Shown piece by piece: positions 52,486 to 61,286 of a stretch of DNA of 64,000 nucleotides (its first letter is position 1; each line of letters opens with the position of its first letter). The notes beneath the pieces are model-generated. The model saw only the letters and a program-made list of their open reading frames with translations. It was not told the origin of the DNA and searched no databases. Position numbers and translations under genes: made by a program. This stretch comes from Sporolactobacillus kofuensis (GTDB lineage Bacteria; Bacillota; Bacilli; Bacillales; Sporolactobacillaceae), in contig NZ_JBHSTQ010000010.1 in assembly GCF_042660205.1 (NCBI RefSeq), positions 62,001 through 126,000 on the forward strand. Direction: 5' to 3'.

Positions 52486-52500
52486 GATCGTTAGTGATCA

Positions 52501-53025
52501 TTAAGCTTGGTGTGTATATTCTGCTTCTACATTAATTTTGATTTTGTTTCCGACCACGAGGTTGCCATTTGCGAGCGACTGGCTCCAAACCAGACCGAAA
52601 TCACGACGATCAATAGCGAAGGACAGGCTGGCACCACTGCGCTTCAAGCCGTATGGATCGTCAATAGGTGCGCCGACTTCAGCTTCGAAAGTGATTGGTT
52701 TGGTCGTATCTTTGATTGTTAGATTGCCTTCGATTTCATAATCTTCATCGTCAGATGCAGTCACTTTTGTCGAAACAAACTTAATTTCAGGGAATTTTTC
52801 TGCATCGAAGAAATCTGCACTCTTCAGGTGATCGTCGCGATCCTTGATACGTGTGTCGATACTTGCGACATCAATGGTTACATTAACGCCGGTAACTTTT
52901 CCGTTTTCATCGGTTGTTACTGTTCCTGCAGTCGTTTTGAAATTACCTTTTACATTGGAAAGGCCCATGTGTTTTACGGAAAATGCAGTCTCCGAGTGTG
53001 CGCTATCAATTGTCCATTCTGTCAT
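52501..53025 (-). CDS. YceI family protein (polyisoprenoid-binding-like)
   Basis: A 174-residue lipocalin-like beta-barrel: WTIDSAHSETAFSVKHMGLS opens it, FFDAEKFPEIKFVSTKV is near residue 77 and NLTIKDTTKPITFEAE near residue 103. The family binds isoprenoid lipids in a hydrophobic channel. No signal peptide is present, so it is cytoplasmic, unlike the periplasmic Gram-negative version. ATG 53025 has GGGAGAG upstream on the minus strand. Function in Bacilli is unproven. Confidence 0.92.
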   Translation of the reverse strand: MTEWTIDSAHSETAFSVKHMGLSNVKGNFKTTAGTVTTDENGKVTGVNVTIDVASIDTRIKDRDDHLKSADFFDAEKFPEIKFVSTKVTASDDEDYEIEGNLTIKDTTKPITFEAEVGAPIDDPYGLKRSGASLSFAIDRRDFGLVWSQSLANGNLVVGNKIKINVEAEYTHQA

Positions 53026-53126
53026 AATAATTCACTCTCCCATTTTTAAATGATATAAAATTTATAGGAATGATCAGTTTGGCTGAAGGAGCCGCACCAA
53101 TACATTACGGACTAATTAACCTGAAT

Positions 53127-53765
53127 TTATTCTGGTTCAGATACAACAGTAAAACGTTCACCTACATGTTCGGGTTTTTCAATTTCATCCACAACTGCAG
53201 CTGCGTAATCTTCGTAGCTTACATAACTTTGACCTTCACGATTTATTAACAAGTGATCTTTCCCAGTTTTATAGTGGCCGGTTCTCTTTCCAAGGGCGAA
53301 GATCGCCGATGGGCTGATAAACGTCCAATTCAAATCAGTACTCGCTTGAAGGTCCGCCAAATTTTTCGCTTGATTAGAGGCCGTGGCAATGAAGGCTTCA
53401 GGGAAGTCTGGAGTGTCAATGACTCGAGTCTTTTTAGCCTCGTCAACGAAGAGACTCCCTGCGCCACCAACAACAATTAAGGTTGTGCCAGTAACCCCAG
53501 TTAGGAGCTCGATGAGTTTTTTTCCTGCTTCAACGTGAAGATGCTCTTTTCCTAAAGGAGCGCCAAAGGCATTAACAATGACGTCAAAGGCTGAGAGATC
53601 CTCACGAGTTAAATCAAACAGATCTTTCTCAATATAAGGAAGGCTTGCATCTGTTAATTTAGCGGGGTTCCTAACGATTGCCGTTACCTGATGCCCCCGG
53701 TTCTTTGCCTCTTCTAGAATGCGCGAGCCAGCTTTGCCGGTTGCTCCAATTATTGCAATAGTCAA
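53127..53765 (-). CDS. NAD(P)-binding reductase, atypical SDR (YwnB-like)
   Basis: A 212-residue Rossmann-fold protein: TIAIIGATGKAGSRILEEA is the dinucleotide site, followed by GHQVTAIVRNPAKL, VNAFGAP near residue 82 and VVGGAGSLFVDE near residue 112. It belongs to atypical SDRs including YwnB and flavin reductase-like proteins; no catalytic Tyr-Lys pair is obvious. TTG 53765 is 7 nt behind AAAGGAGG. It lies downstream of the Rrf2 gene with its own operator at 53788-53806, so it is probably controlled by that regulator. Confidence 0.88.
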   Translation of the reverse strand: MTIAIIGATGKAGSRILEEAKNRGHQVTAIVRNPAKLTDASLPYIEKDLFDLTREDLSAFDVIVNAFGAPLGKEHLHVEAGKKLIELLTGVTGTTLIVVGGAGSLFVDEAKKTRVIDTPDFPEAFIATASNQAKNLADLQASTDLNWTFISPSAIFALGKRTGHYKTGKDHLLINREGQSYVSYEDYAAAVVDEIEKPEHVGERFTVVSEPE

Positions 53766-53787
53766 TTGAGGGCCTCCTTTGATCTGC

Positions 53788-53806
53788 TGTAACATGTATA
53801 GTTACA
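53788..53806. promoter_or_regulatory. Inverted repeat TGTAAC-N7-GTTACA, probable Rrf2 operator (reductase)
   Basis: A perfect 6-bp inverted repeat with 7-bp spacer, about 23 bp upstream of the reductase start. It matches the spacing and bases of the site at 54254-54272 upstream of the Rrf2 gene. Confidence 0.7.
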
Positions 53807-53823
53807 TCTGGTTTTGACGAAAA

Positions 53824-54240
53824 TCATTCTTCTGCAAAAAGATCCTGAAGAATGTCTTCAATTGTTTCACCGGAAAGATTCCTTTCCAGCGCATCTTGTG
53901 CTTCACTAAAAGCGCGATCGAGAACGCTTCGAATACCTTTGCCCACGGGACAGTGTGGATTGGGATTCTCGTGAACTGCGAAAAGACTATCTTTTGGTTC
54001 AACTGCCCTAAATACATCAAGTAATGTTATTTCAGAAGAAGGCCGTGTTAACGAGGCACCTGCCTTACCAGCAGTTGTTCGAATTAAGCCTTCCTTTTTG
54101 AGCATACCGAGAATTCGTCGAATAACCACCGGATTCGTATTTACACTCGAAGCGATATAGTCCGAAGGCAAATCCTCATGGGGTTTAGAAGCGATCAACG
54201 CCAAGATATGAATTGCAACGGCAACACGTGTGTTAATCAT
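53824..54240 (-). CDS. Rrf2 family transcriptional regulator (YwnA-like)
   Basis: A 138-residue winged-helix regulator: NTRVAVAIHILALIAS at the start, then the recognition region SDYIASSVNTNPVVIRRILG and AGKAGASLTRPSSEITLLDV. One Cys (near residue 92, NPHCPVGKGI) is present, but not the three-Cys iron-sulfur cluster of IscR/NsrR, so it probably senses something other than a cluster. ATG 54240 matches the family N-terminus; GTG codons at 54249-54252 are alternatives. Inverted repeats precede it and the next gene, indicating autoregulation. Confidence 0.9.
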   Translation of the reverse strand: MINTRVAVAIHILALIASKPHEDLPSDYIASSVNTNPVVIRRILGMLKKEGLIRTTAGKAGASLTRPSSEITLLDVFRAVEPKDSLFAVHENPNPHCPVGKGIRSVLDRAFSEAQDALERNLSGETIEDILQDLFAEE

Positions 54241-54253
54241 GTTCCTCACCACC

Positions 54254-54272
54254 TGTAACCATTATAATTACA
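54254..54272. promoter_or_regulatory. Inverted repeat TGTAAC-N7-ATTACA, probable Rrf2 operator (autoregulation)
   Basis: The same 19-bp layout as at 53788-53806, with one half-site mismatch; it ends 14 bp upstream of the Rrf2 ATG, overlapping the expected promoter. Confidence 0.7.
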
Positions 54273-54397
54273 GGAAAGTCTTCTGTCAACAACTTTTTCC
54301 AAATTTTATTAAAGACCCACCACATGGGAAGAGTATCATGCGATGAGTCAAAGTAAACGGTTGATTCTCAGAATAATGGAAGTCGTTTTACTCGTGT

Positions 54398-55072
54398 TTA
54401 TTTCTTCTCAAAAGTTTCGACAGTACCGTTTGGGGCACCGACAAGTACCTTTTCCGTCATGCCAAGGAAAAGTCCATGTTCTACGACACCGGTTAAGTGA
54501 TCAAGCTCATTGGCAAGTGCCTCAGGGTCGCTAATGGTTTGTAAATGCAGATCGAGAATGTAGTGATGTGCATCTGTAACATAAGGGCGTTCATCTGCAG
54601 TAAGACGCAATTTTGGATTGTAGCCTTTATTGACGAGAAATGATTCGACATGTTTCCAGCCAAAAGGAACAACTTCAACAGGGAGAGGAAAGCGTCCTAA
54701 CTGTTCGACTTTTTTGCGTTCATCGACAATCCATATTCTTTTTTTTGAGGACTTGGCAACCAGTTTCTCAAAAAGGAGGGCACCACCGCCTCCTTTAATA
54801 CCGTTAAGTTGCGGATCGAATTCGTCCGCACCGTCGATGGTGACGTCAATGGTGGAGACCTCATTCAATGTACGCATGGGAATTTTCCACTTCTTTGCAA
54901 GGTCGATGGTTTGTTGTGATGTTGCCACACCAGTAATCGTGAAGCCTGCAGCAACTTTTTCAGCGAGTGCTTCAAGAAAGAAATATACGGTTGAACCGGT
55001 ACCAAGACCAATGGTCATGCCCTCGCGGATTTCATCAAGTGCTTTGATTCCTGCTGCTTTTTTTCCATTCAT
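54398..55072 (-). CDS. rpiA: Ribose-5-phosphate isomerase A
   Basis: A 224-residue RpiA. It has IGLGTGSTVYFFLEAL near residue 21, TIDGADEFDP near residue 79, IKGGGGALLFEKLVA with the catalytic Lys, and VEHGLFLGM near the C-terminus. It interconverts ribose and ribulose 5-phosphates in the pentose phosphate path. ATG 55072 is 6 nt behind GAGGG. Many Bacilli carry only RpiB, so the presence of the A form is informative. It stands alone. Confidence 0.95.
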   Translation of the reverse strand: MNGKKAAGIKALDEIREGMTIGLGTGSTVYFFLEALAEKVAAGFTITGVATSQQTIDLAKKWKIPMRTLNEVSTIDVTIDGADEFDPQLNGIKGGGGALLFEKLVAKSSKKRIWIVDERKKVEQLGRFPLPVEVVPFGWKHVESFLVNKGYNPKLRLTADERPYVTDAHHYILDLHLQTISDPEALANELDHLTGVVEHGLFLGMTEKVLVGAPNGTVETFEKK

Positions 55073-55231
55073 AGATATCCCTCGATTTTTGATTCGTTTC
55101 GCATAACGCCAAAAGGTAGTGTTAACGCTCTCATCTCATTATAACGAAAGTCAGGGAGGGATCCAATGTCCTTTATCTTATAAGTAATTTCTTCCGACTT
55201 TGGGTAAAAACTGTTTAATCCTTATTATGGA

Positions 55232-55996
55232 TCAATCGCGCTTCGATTGCTCGCTTAGCTCATTGTGTAAAAAGTTTGCCCGTAGGTCGAGCGCGACTTC
55301 CGGGTAATCGGTAATGATCGCATCAAGCCCCATTTCGAATGAGAGTTGCATCAGCTTTGGTTTATTCACTGTCCATGCACGGACCTTGATCCCATGTTGC
55401 TGAAGTTGATGTGCTGTTTCTGAAAGGGCAGACGGCTGCCACAAATGTTGAGCAGTGGCACCGACCTGTTGTGTATAACGCCAAGGATCGGCAAGGCGTT
55501 CCCAAAGTAGGAGGGCAAGTTCTGCATTGGGATCAATTTTTTTCATCCGAATCAGCGATTCATGATTGAATGAGGAGTAGACTACAGGCAGATCAGCACG
55601 ATATTGGCGAACGAATTGTGCTACTTTCAGTTCGATTCCAGGATAGACATTTCGATCGGTTTTAAATTCGATATTAAGGATACCACTGAAATCAGATAAT
55701 AACTCAAGAACCTGAACAAGCGTTGGGATGCGCTCGCCTTTATATTTTGGTGAGAACCAGGAACCTGCATCAAATTGTTTGAGTTCCGCTAATGAATAGT
55801 TTTTTATTTGTCCTTTTCCGTTGGTGGTTCGATCGATTTTTTCATCGTGCATGACGACCACTTGTTTATCTTTAGTTAAGTGGACATCGAGTTCAATCCC
55901 ATCACTTCCGACACGCATCGCTTCTTCAAATGCCGCAAGCGTGTTTTCAGGACGGTTGGATTTGCTGCCTCTATGGGCAAAAACCGCAGTGTGCAT
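55232..55996 (-). CDS. Glycerophosphodiester phosphodiesterase
   Basis: A 254-residue GDPD-family enzyme. Catalytic AHRG is at residues 7-10, PENTLAAFEEA follows, GIELDVHLTKD carries the metal-binding Glu and Asp, and VVMHDEKIDRTT the second His. No signal peptide is seen, so it is cytoplasmic (UgpQ-like), hydrolysing glycerophosphodiesters to glycerol 3-phosphate. ATG 55996 follows GGGAGG. It is a single gene separated from rpiA by about 160 bp. Confidence 0.92.
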   Translation of the reverse strand: MHTAVFAHRGSKSNRPENTLAAFEEAMRVGSDGIELDVHLTKDKQVVVMHDEKIDRTTNGKGQIKNYSLAELKQFDAGSWFSPKYKGERIPTLVQVLELLSDFSGILNIEFKTDRNVYPGIELKVAQFVRQYRADLPVVYSSFNHESLIRMKKIDPNAELALLLWERLADPWRYTQQVGATAQHLWQPSALSETAHQLQQHGIKVRAWTVNKPKLMQLSFEMGLDAIITDYPEVALDLRANFLHNELSEQSKRD

Positions 55997-56353
55997 TTTA
56001 AACCTCCCGCAACCATTACCCTTGTAATGGATTTTCTTATTTATATCCTATCGAAACGAGAAATCGGAACCTGTCTGTTCATGATTGGTTATCGCGTAAT
56101 CTGTTGTTGTATTTAAAATCAATCAAGCAACATCTTATGGTTTCCATTATATGCAATACTAATGGTATTAGGCGGGAGTTCCTGAACTCGAAATATCTAC
56201 CTGTTTTTGTATACTAAAGATCTTCTTAATACCCATTAATTGTGCTAAACTAGATTTCTTCTGATTGGTTGAATAAGGCATTTAAACGGAGACAGTTATG
56301 CATTTTTAAGTTTTGTGAATGGTGAACGAGTGAACTTCGAGAGGGAGAAAAGT
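55997..56353. other. Divergent intergenic region, no gene seen
   Basis: A 357-bp gap between the phosphodiesterase and the DMT transporter. It contains AT-rich stretches and possible -10 elements, for example TATACT near 56210, but no convincing promoter pair, RNA or repeat. Confidence 0.5.
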
Positions 56354-57289
56354 ATGACCGTGCAAATACATCATCTTGTTCAAACGCGCTCCTGGAAGCG
56401 AGCGTTCGGTATCGGATTGGTACTTAGCGGGGCAACACTATGGGGCATTTCAGGGAATGTCGCCCAATATCTCTTTGAAAGTGAACAAATAAATGCAGGA
56501 TGGCTGACATCGGTACGAATGATCACAGCAGGGTTATTGCTCCTTGTTTTTACTTTACTCAGTAAAGACAGGCAATTGACTTGGATGATTTGGATGCAAA
56601 AAAGGACTGCATCTGCATTGCTAATCTTTGGTGTTTTCGGCATGATTGGCGCACAATATACATATTTTGAGGCAGTGGCAGCGGGAAATGCCGCAACAGC
56701 CACTTTACTGCAGTATCTCAGTCCCGTACTGATCATGATCTACCTGGTCATTCGGCGGAGAAGAAGACCAAGTGTGACTGAATTGCTTGCCGTATTCATG
56801 GCGTTACTTGGCGTTTTTCTCATTGTGACTAAAGGTCACCCTGATCAAATATCAATTGCACCAGCAGCTGTTTTTTGGGGCTTGCTTGCTGCACTCGGCG
56901 GGGCACTTTATTCCACGCAGCCTGGAAAAATATTAAAAGAATATGGAGCGGGCGTGGTAGTGAGCTGGGGTATGCTAATTGGTGGAACAGTGATGAGCCT
57001 ATTTTATTCACCATGGCATGTGGACCATTCGTTTTCGTTAAATGAAATAGTCGGGGTTTCGTTTGTTATCGTGTTTGGTACTTTGCTTGCTTTTTATTTA
57101 TTTCTAGCAAGTCTTAAGTACCTAAATCCCATTGAAACCAGCCTGCTTGGCTGTGCAGAACCGCTCTCCGCAGCACTGGTGAGTGTTGTATGGATGCATG
57201 TGCCGTTTACATTGTTCGACTGGGTGGGTATGGTCTGTATCATCGGTACTGTGGTCACGCTGACCTTTGCGAAGACAGCAAAGGTGTAA
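56354..57289 (+). CDS. EamA/DMT family transporter
   Basis: A 311-residue protein with ten predicted membrane spans arranged as two EamA halves. The first has SGATLWGISGNVAQYLFE, the second WGLLAALGGALYSTQPGKIL and NPIETSLLGCAEPLSAALVS. It is of the drug/metabolite exporter superfamily, whose members export amino acids, metabolites or drugs; specificity is unknown. ATG 56354 has GAGGGAG 6 nt upstream; the open frame starts at 56315 without a site. It is a single gene. Confidence 0.88.
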   Translation: MTVQIHHLVQTRSWKRAFGIGLVLSGATLWGISGNVAQYLFESEQINAGWLTSVRMITAGLLLLVFTLLSKDRQLTWMIWMQKRTASALLIFGVFGMIGAQYTYFEAVAAGNAATATLLQYLSPVLIMIYLVIRRRRRPSVTELLAVFMALLGVFLIVTKGHPDQISIAPAAVFWGLLAALGGALYSTQPGKILKEYGAGVVVSWGMLIGGTVMSLFYSPWHVDHSFSLNEIVGVSFVIVFGTLLAFYLFLASLKYLNPIETSLLGCAEPLSAALVSVVWMHVPFTLFDWVGMVCIIGTVVTLTFAKTAKV

Positions 57290-57403
57290 TACTTAGAAAC
57301 GGTATGTTAGGGAATAAGAAGAAAAATGATGTCGCATGCTGATTATTGCCTGGGAAATGAAGGGGAATAACACATTTAGTAAAAAAACTGTTGCTTTTTG
57401 TTC

Positions 57404-57432
57404 TTGCACGATTGAACATGACGGCATACAAT
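57404..57432 (+). promoter_or_regulatory. Probable sigma-A promoter of kimA
   Basis: TTGCAC (57404-57409), 17-bp spacer, TACAAT (57427-57432), about 108 bp upstream of the kimA start. Confidence 0.65.
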
Positions 57433-57540
57433 CAATCTGCAACAATGGAAACAATTATAAATTCGTTACTTCGTCCTCATAGTTCAACGAGCCTTACTTG
57501 AATGAGAAACGAGTACAAGATTTATTAAGGGAGTACAAAT

Positions 57541-59373
57541 ATGTTAACAAAAATAAAACGTTTGCTTATTGGCAAACCGTTGAAATCCAATGAATCGCAT
57601 AGTCAAAAACTAAATAAGTTTAAAGCGTTGGCGGTTCTGTCATCCGATGCATTATCTTCTGTTGCGTATGGACCGGAGCAGATTTTGATCGTATTGATGG
57701 CGGCAGGAAGCAGTGCACTTTGGTTTTCATTACCGATCTCACTGGGTGTCCTTGTTTTATTGATCGCACTTGTTTTGTCCTATAGACAAATCATTTTTGC
57801 TTATCCGCAAGGTGGCGGCGCATATATGGTCGCCAAAGAAAATTTGGGAACTAATTTTGGACTTACTGCCGGAGGCTCTTTATTAGTCGACTATATTCTA
57901 ACGGTAGCCGTCAGTATTTCTGCAGGTACAGATGCAATTACCTCTGCATTTCCATCACTTCATGCACATAGCGTACTTGTGGCCGTGATTATTGTTGTTG
58001 TGATCACCATCTTGAATTTACGCGGGTTGACAGATTCAGCGACATTATTGTCCTATCCGGTTTACTTTTTCGTACTGATGATGATCATCATCATTGGCGG
58101 TGGTTTGTTTGCTGCAATGACCGGGCATGTAGCGCCGTTACACACACATGCTGCACTGGGTACGCCGGTGATGGGCGTCAGTTTATTTCTCCTGTTGCGT
58201 GCATTCTCATCAGGCTGTTCGGCCTTGACGGGTGTCGAAGCCATTTCAAATGCGATTCCAAGCTTCAAGTCACCTGCTCCAAAAAATGCGGCACGAACGC
58301 TCTTAATGATGGGTGGTATTCTGGCTGTCCTGCTTGCAGGCATTGTCTATTTGTCTTATTGGTACGGCCTACAGCCATCAAGTGATCAAACGGTGCTCTC
58401 CCAATTGGCTGGGACGTTGTTCGGTCGTAATGTACTGTACTACATCATTCAAGTATCAACAGCCTTGATTTTGATCCTGGCTGCAAATACCGGTTATTCT
58501 GCCTTTCCGCTTCTTGCGTTTAATTTGGCCAAAGACAAGTATATGCCGAGACCATTTAAAGTTAGAGGTGATCGGCTTGGTTATTCGAATGGTATTTTGA
58601 CATTGGGCGCATTATCCATTTTATTAATTATCATTTTTGAGGGGAAAACGGAGAACCTAATTCCTCTTTATGCCGTTGGTGTATTTATTCCATTCTCACT
58701 CTCACAAACCGGAATGATTGTTCACTGGATTAAAGAACGGCCAAAAGCATGGATGGGAAAACTGGTGATTAATTTAATCGGTGCGCTGATTTGTTATATG
58801 ATTCTTGCCATTTTCTTTCTTACAAAGTTTACACAAATATGGCCGGTGCTTGTGTTTGTTCCAATTGTCATTTTTATTTTCCATAAAATTCATGAGCACT
58901 ACATGCATGTGGCGGAGCAGCTTCGCATTAATTTCTCCGATCCACTGCCGGTCATTCATTCATCGGATAATGTGATTGTCGTACCGATTGCCGGCATTAC
59001 AAAAGTTGTGGAACAGTCGTTAACCTATGCCAAATCGTTGTCGGATAATGTCATTGCCGTCTATGTCGGTGACAGTCCTGAATCGATTGAAAAAATGACT
59101 AATGAGTGGAATGAGTGGAACCCAGGTGTACGCTTGATTACGCTTCACTCATTGTACCGCAGTATTGTTAGCCCATTGGATAAATTCATTAGTACGGTAA
59201 AATATAAAGCAGATAAGCGTGGTGCAACCGTTACGGTTGTGTTCCCACAGTTCTATACGAAAAAATGGTGGCAGAGTCTTTTGCATAACCAGTCCGGTGT
59301 CCTGATCAAAGCGAGTCTGATCCGGCATAGGGATGTCGTGATTGCAACTGTACCGTATCATTTCAAAAAATAA
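57541..59373 (+). CDS. kimA: High-affinity potassium importer KimA (APC family)
   Basis: A 610-residue membrane transporter nearly the size of B. subtilis KimA/YdaO (607). The protein opens IGKPLKSNESHSQKLNKFKA, has ALSSVAYGPEQIL, YPQGGGAYMVAKENLG, and SLLVDYILTVAVSISAGTDA, and ends TVPYHFKK, all matching KimA as I remember it. Twelve spans precede a cytoplasmic domain of about 150 residues that binds cyclic di-AMP in the B. subtilis protein. It takes up K+ with protons. A terminator follows. No ydaO-type riboswitch was recognised upstream. Confidence 0.92.
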   Translation: MLTKIKRLLIGKPLKSNESHSQKLNKFKALAVLSSDALSSVAYGPEQILIVLMAAGSSALWFSLPISLGVLVLLIALVLSYRQIIFAYPQGGGAYMVAKENLGTNFGLTAGGSLLVDYILTVAVSISAGTDAITSAFPSLHAHSVLVAVIIVVVITILNLRGLTDSATLLSYPVYFFVLMMIIIIGGGLFAAMTGHVAPLHTHAALGTPVMGVSLFLLLRAFSSGCSALTGVEAISNAIPSFKSPAPKNAARTLLMMGGILAVLLAGIVYLSYWYGLQPSSDQTVLSQLAGTLFGRNVLYYIIQVSTALILILAANTGYSAFPLLAFNLAKDKYMPRPFKVRGDRLGYSNGILTLGALSILLIIIFEGKTENLIPLYAVGVFIPFSLSQTGMIVHWIKERPKAWMGKLVINLIGALICYMILAIFFLTKFTQIWPVLVFVPIVIFIFHKIHEHYMHVAEQLRINFSDPLPVIHSSDNVIVVPIAGITKVVEQSLTYAKSLSDNVIAVYVGDSPESIEKMTNEWNEWNPGVRLITLHSLYRSIVSPLDKFISTVKYKADKRGATVTVVFPQFYTKKWWQSLLHNQSGVLIKASLIRHRDVVIATVPYHFKK

Positions 59374-59380
59374 TTGCAAG

Positions 59381-59414
59381 AAACCGACGCGAGAAACGCG
59401 CCGGTTTTTTTTTT
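59381..59414 (+). terminator. Terminator of kimA
   Basis: AAACCGACGCG / CGCGCCGGTTT with one mismatch, loop AGAAA and a run of ten T. Confidence 0.9.
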
Positions 59415-59580
59415 GCAGAACGGTTTCAGAAAATAAAAAATGTCTGCAGGCTGAACGGTCGAATTTTAAACAACTGAATTCCATTTTTGTCACACACATG
59501 TTCCTTAAGAGAATTTTAAGAATCTCTCGATAAACTGATCCTATAAACGTGCTTGATGAAGCAGCGGAGGGGTTAGAAAC

Positions 59581-60603
59581 ATGAAAAAAAGTTTGATTTT
59601 CATTCTTATTGCAGTAGTTGTGTTTGGAGGTGGCGGTGCGTACTGGTATTTTTCACGGGACAAGTCTTCCAACACGCGTGTCATGATTCCGACAACTACG
59701 GTTCAGAAAGGCACGATTTCAACTGATGTCAGTGGATCGGGCGCGCTGTCACCGAAAATTGATGATGATGTGACGATTGATTCAGATGATGCAGCGAAAA
59801 CGATTGACACAATCAAGGTTTCTGAAAACGATAAGGTTGAAAAAGGAGACACGCTCCTGACCTATACAGACGGGACAACCCTTACGGCCCCTCATTCAGG
59901 CACTGTGACCAGCGTCAGTGCATACGCGGGCAATCGAGTCAATGCCGGACAAAAGGTTGCTCATATCACGAGTTACAGCGACCTTAACGCCGTACTGCAA
60001 ATTGATGAGCTGGACATTCCGAAAATCAAAAAAGGACAAGCAGTTTCCGTGACGGTTAATGCCTACCCAAATAAAACTTTTAGTGGAAAAGTTACATCAA
60101 TTGCTCAAGAAGGAACGGATACGAACGGAACCTCTACATTTAATGTCACGGTACACCTGAACAAATCCACCGGATTGAAATCAGGTATGACCGCAACAGG
60201 AAGTATTGTGCTTGAAAAAAAGACGAATGTACTCTATGTGCCTTCAGGAGCGGTTCATCAGTATGGAAATAGTTATTTCGTTTATCTGTCAAGTGGGTCA
60301 GATGGAACGGAAACTCAAGGTACCAGAGGCTTTAATAATGAGGAGACAGTCAGAGGCAAACAGCAGGGAGTAACGATCGGTATTCATAACGATAAATATA
60401 TTGAGATCAAGTCCGGTCTTCAAGAAGGAGAAACCATTCAGTTAAACGCGATTACGAAATCGTCGGGAACGAGCACGTCGTCAAACAGCCAAAATGGTTA
60501 CCAAATGATGCGCTCCATGAACGGCGGTGGTTTTGGTGGCGGCGGATTTAACGGCGGCGGTACTCGTTCAGGCGGCCAGAATGGAGGAGGCACTCGTCAA
60601 TGA
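59581..60603 (+). CDS. MacA-like periplasmic adaptor (HlyD/RND-type) lipoprotein-less subunit
   Basis: A 340-residue membrane-fusion-type adaptor. An N-terminal anchor (about residues 5-24) is followed by a lipoyl/biotinyl-like fold (DTLLTYTDGTTLTAPHSGTV), a beta-barrel region (LQIDELDIPKIKKGQAVSV) and a Gly-rich C-terminal tail of about 30 residues. It resembles YknX and forms an exporter with the ATPase and permease that follow. ATG 59581 is behind GGAGGGG. It overlaps the ATPase start by 4 nt. Cargo (antibiotic or toxic peptide) is inferred from the family. Confidence 0.88.
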   Translation: MKKSLIFILIAVVVFGGGGAYWYFSRDKSSNTRVMIPTTTVQKGTISTDVSGSGALSPKIDDDVTIDSDDAAKTIDTIKVSENDKVEKGDTLLTYTDGTTLTAPHSGTVTSVSAYAGNRVNAGQKVAHITSYSDLNAVLQIDELDIPKIKKGQAVSVTVNAYPNKTFSGKVTSIAQEGTDTNGTSTFNVTVHLNKSTGLKSGMTATGSIVLEKKTNVLYVPSGAVHQYGNSYFVYLSSGSDGTETQGTRGFNNEETVRGKQQGVTIGIHNDKYIEIKSGLQEGETIQLNAITKSSGTSTSSNSQNGYQMMRSMNGGGFGGGGFNGGGTRSGGQNGGGTRQ

Positions 60604-61286
60604 CCGAAGCCATGATCACAATGAGCAAGATTGAGAAAACATACCAGTCAGGCGATAACGTTGTTCATGCATTAAATAAAATTGATCTGACCATTGAGGC
60701 TGGTGCATTTGTTTCGATCGTCGGCCCATCCGGATCGGGAAAATCAACGTTGATGAATATGATAGGCTGTCTTGATAAGCCGGACAGTGGTCAATATATG
60801 TTAGGTGGTAGCCATATTGACAAGCTGAAAGATCGGGAACTCGCTGAGATTCGCAATCATAAAATCGGTTTTATTTTTCAGAACTTTAATCTACTGGGAA
60901 AACTGACGGCAGCAGAAAACGTAGAACTGCCGCTGCTCTACCGAGGTGTAAAAACCAAGGAGCGGCACGCACGGGCACTTGAATGCTTAAGCATGGTCGG
61001 GCTGGCTGAACGTGCGCGCCATCAGCCAAATCAGCTTTCCGGCGGTCAGCAACAGCGAGTGGCGATTGCACGAGCGCTTGCCGGAGAACCGCAAATTTTG
61101 CTGGCGGATGAACCGACGGGGGCTTTGGACAGCAAAACGAGCGAAGAGATCATGAATCTGCTGATTAAATTAAATCAAAACGGGCGAACCATTATCCTGA
61201 TCACACATGATCTAAATGTGGCACGCAAAGCAAAACGGACGGTAAGCATTCGTGATGGCAAACTGCAAGAAGGTGAACATATCTGA
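60600..61286 (+). CDS. MacB-type ABC transporter ATP-binding protein
   Basis: A 228-residue ATPase of the LolD/MacB/YknY class: Walker A GPSGSGKSTLMNMIG, Q-loop FIFQNFNLLGKLTA, signature LSGGQQQR, Walker B ILLADEPTGALDS and H-loop ILITHDLNVA. These exporters use ATP to drive a mechanical membrane cycle. It overlaps the adaptor by 4 nt and the permease by one base, so the three genes are translationally coupled. Confidence 0.94.
   Translation: MTEAMITMSKIEKTYQSGDNVVHALNKIDLTIEAGAFVSIVGPSGSGKSTLMNMIGCLDKPDSGQYMLGGSHIDKLKDRELAEIRNHKIGFIFQNFNLLGKLTAAENVELPLLYRGVKTKERHARALECLSMVGLAERARHQPNQLSGGQQQRVAIARALAGEPQILLADEPTGALDSKTSEEIMNLLIKLNQNGRTIILITHDLNVARKAKRTVSIRDGKLQEGEHI

Noticed and set aside
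57290..57540. ydaO-type (c-di-AMP) riboswitch upstream of kimA
   Set aside because: None of the conserved segments of that class could be found by eye.
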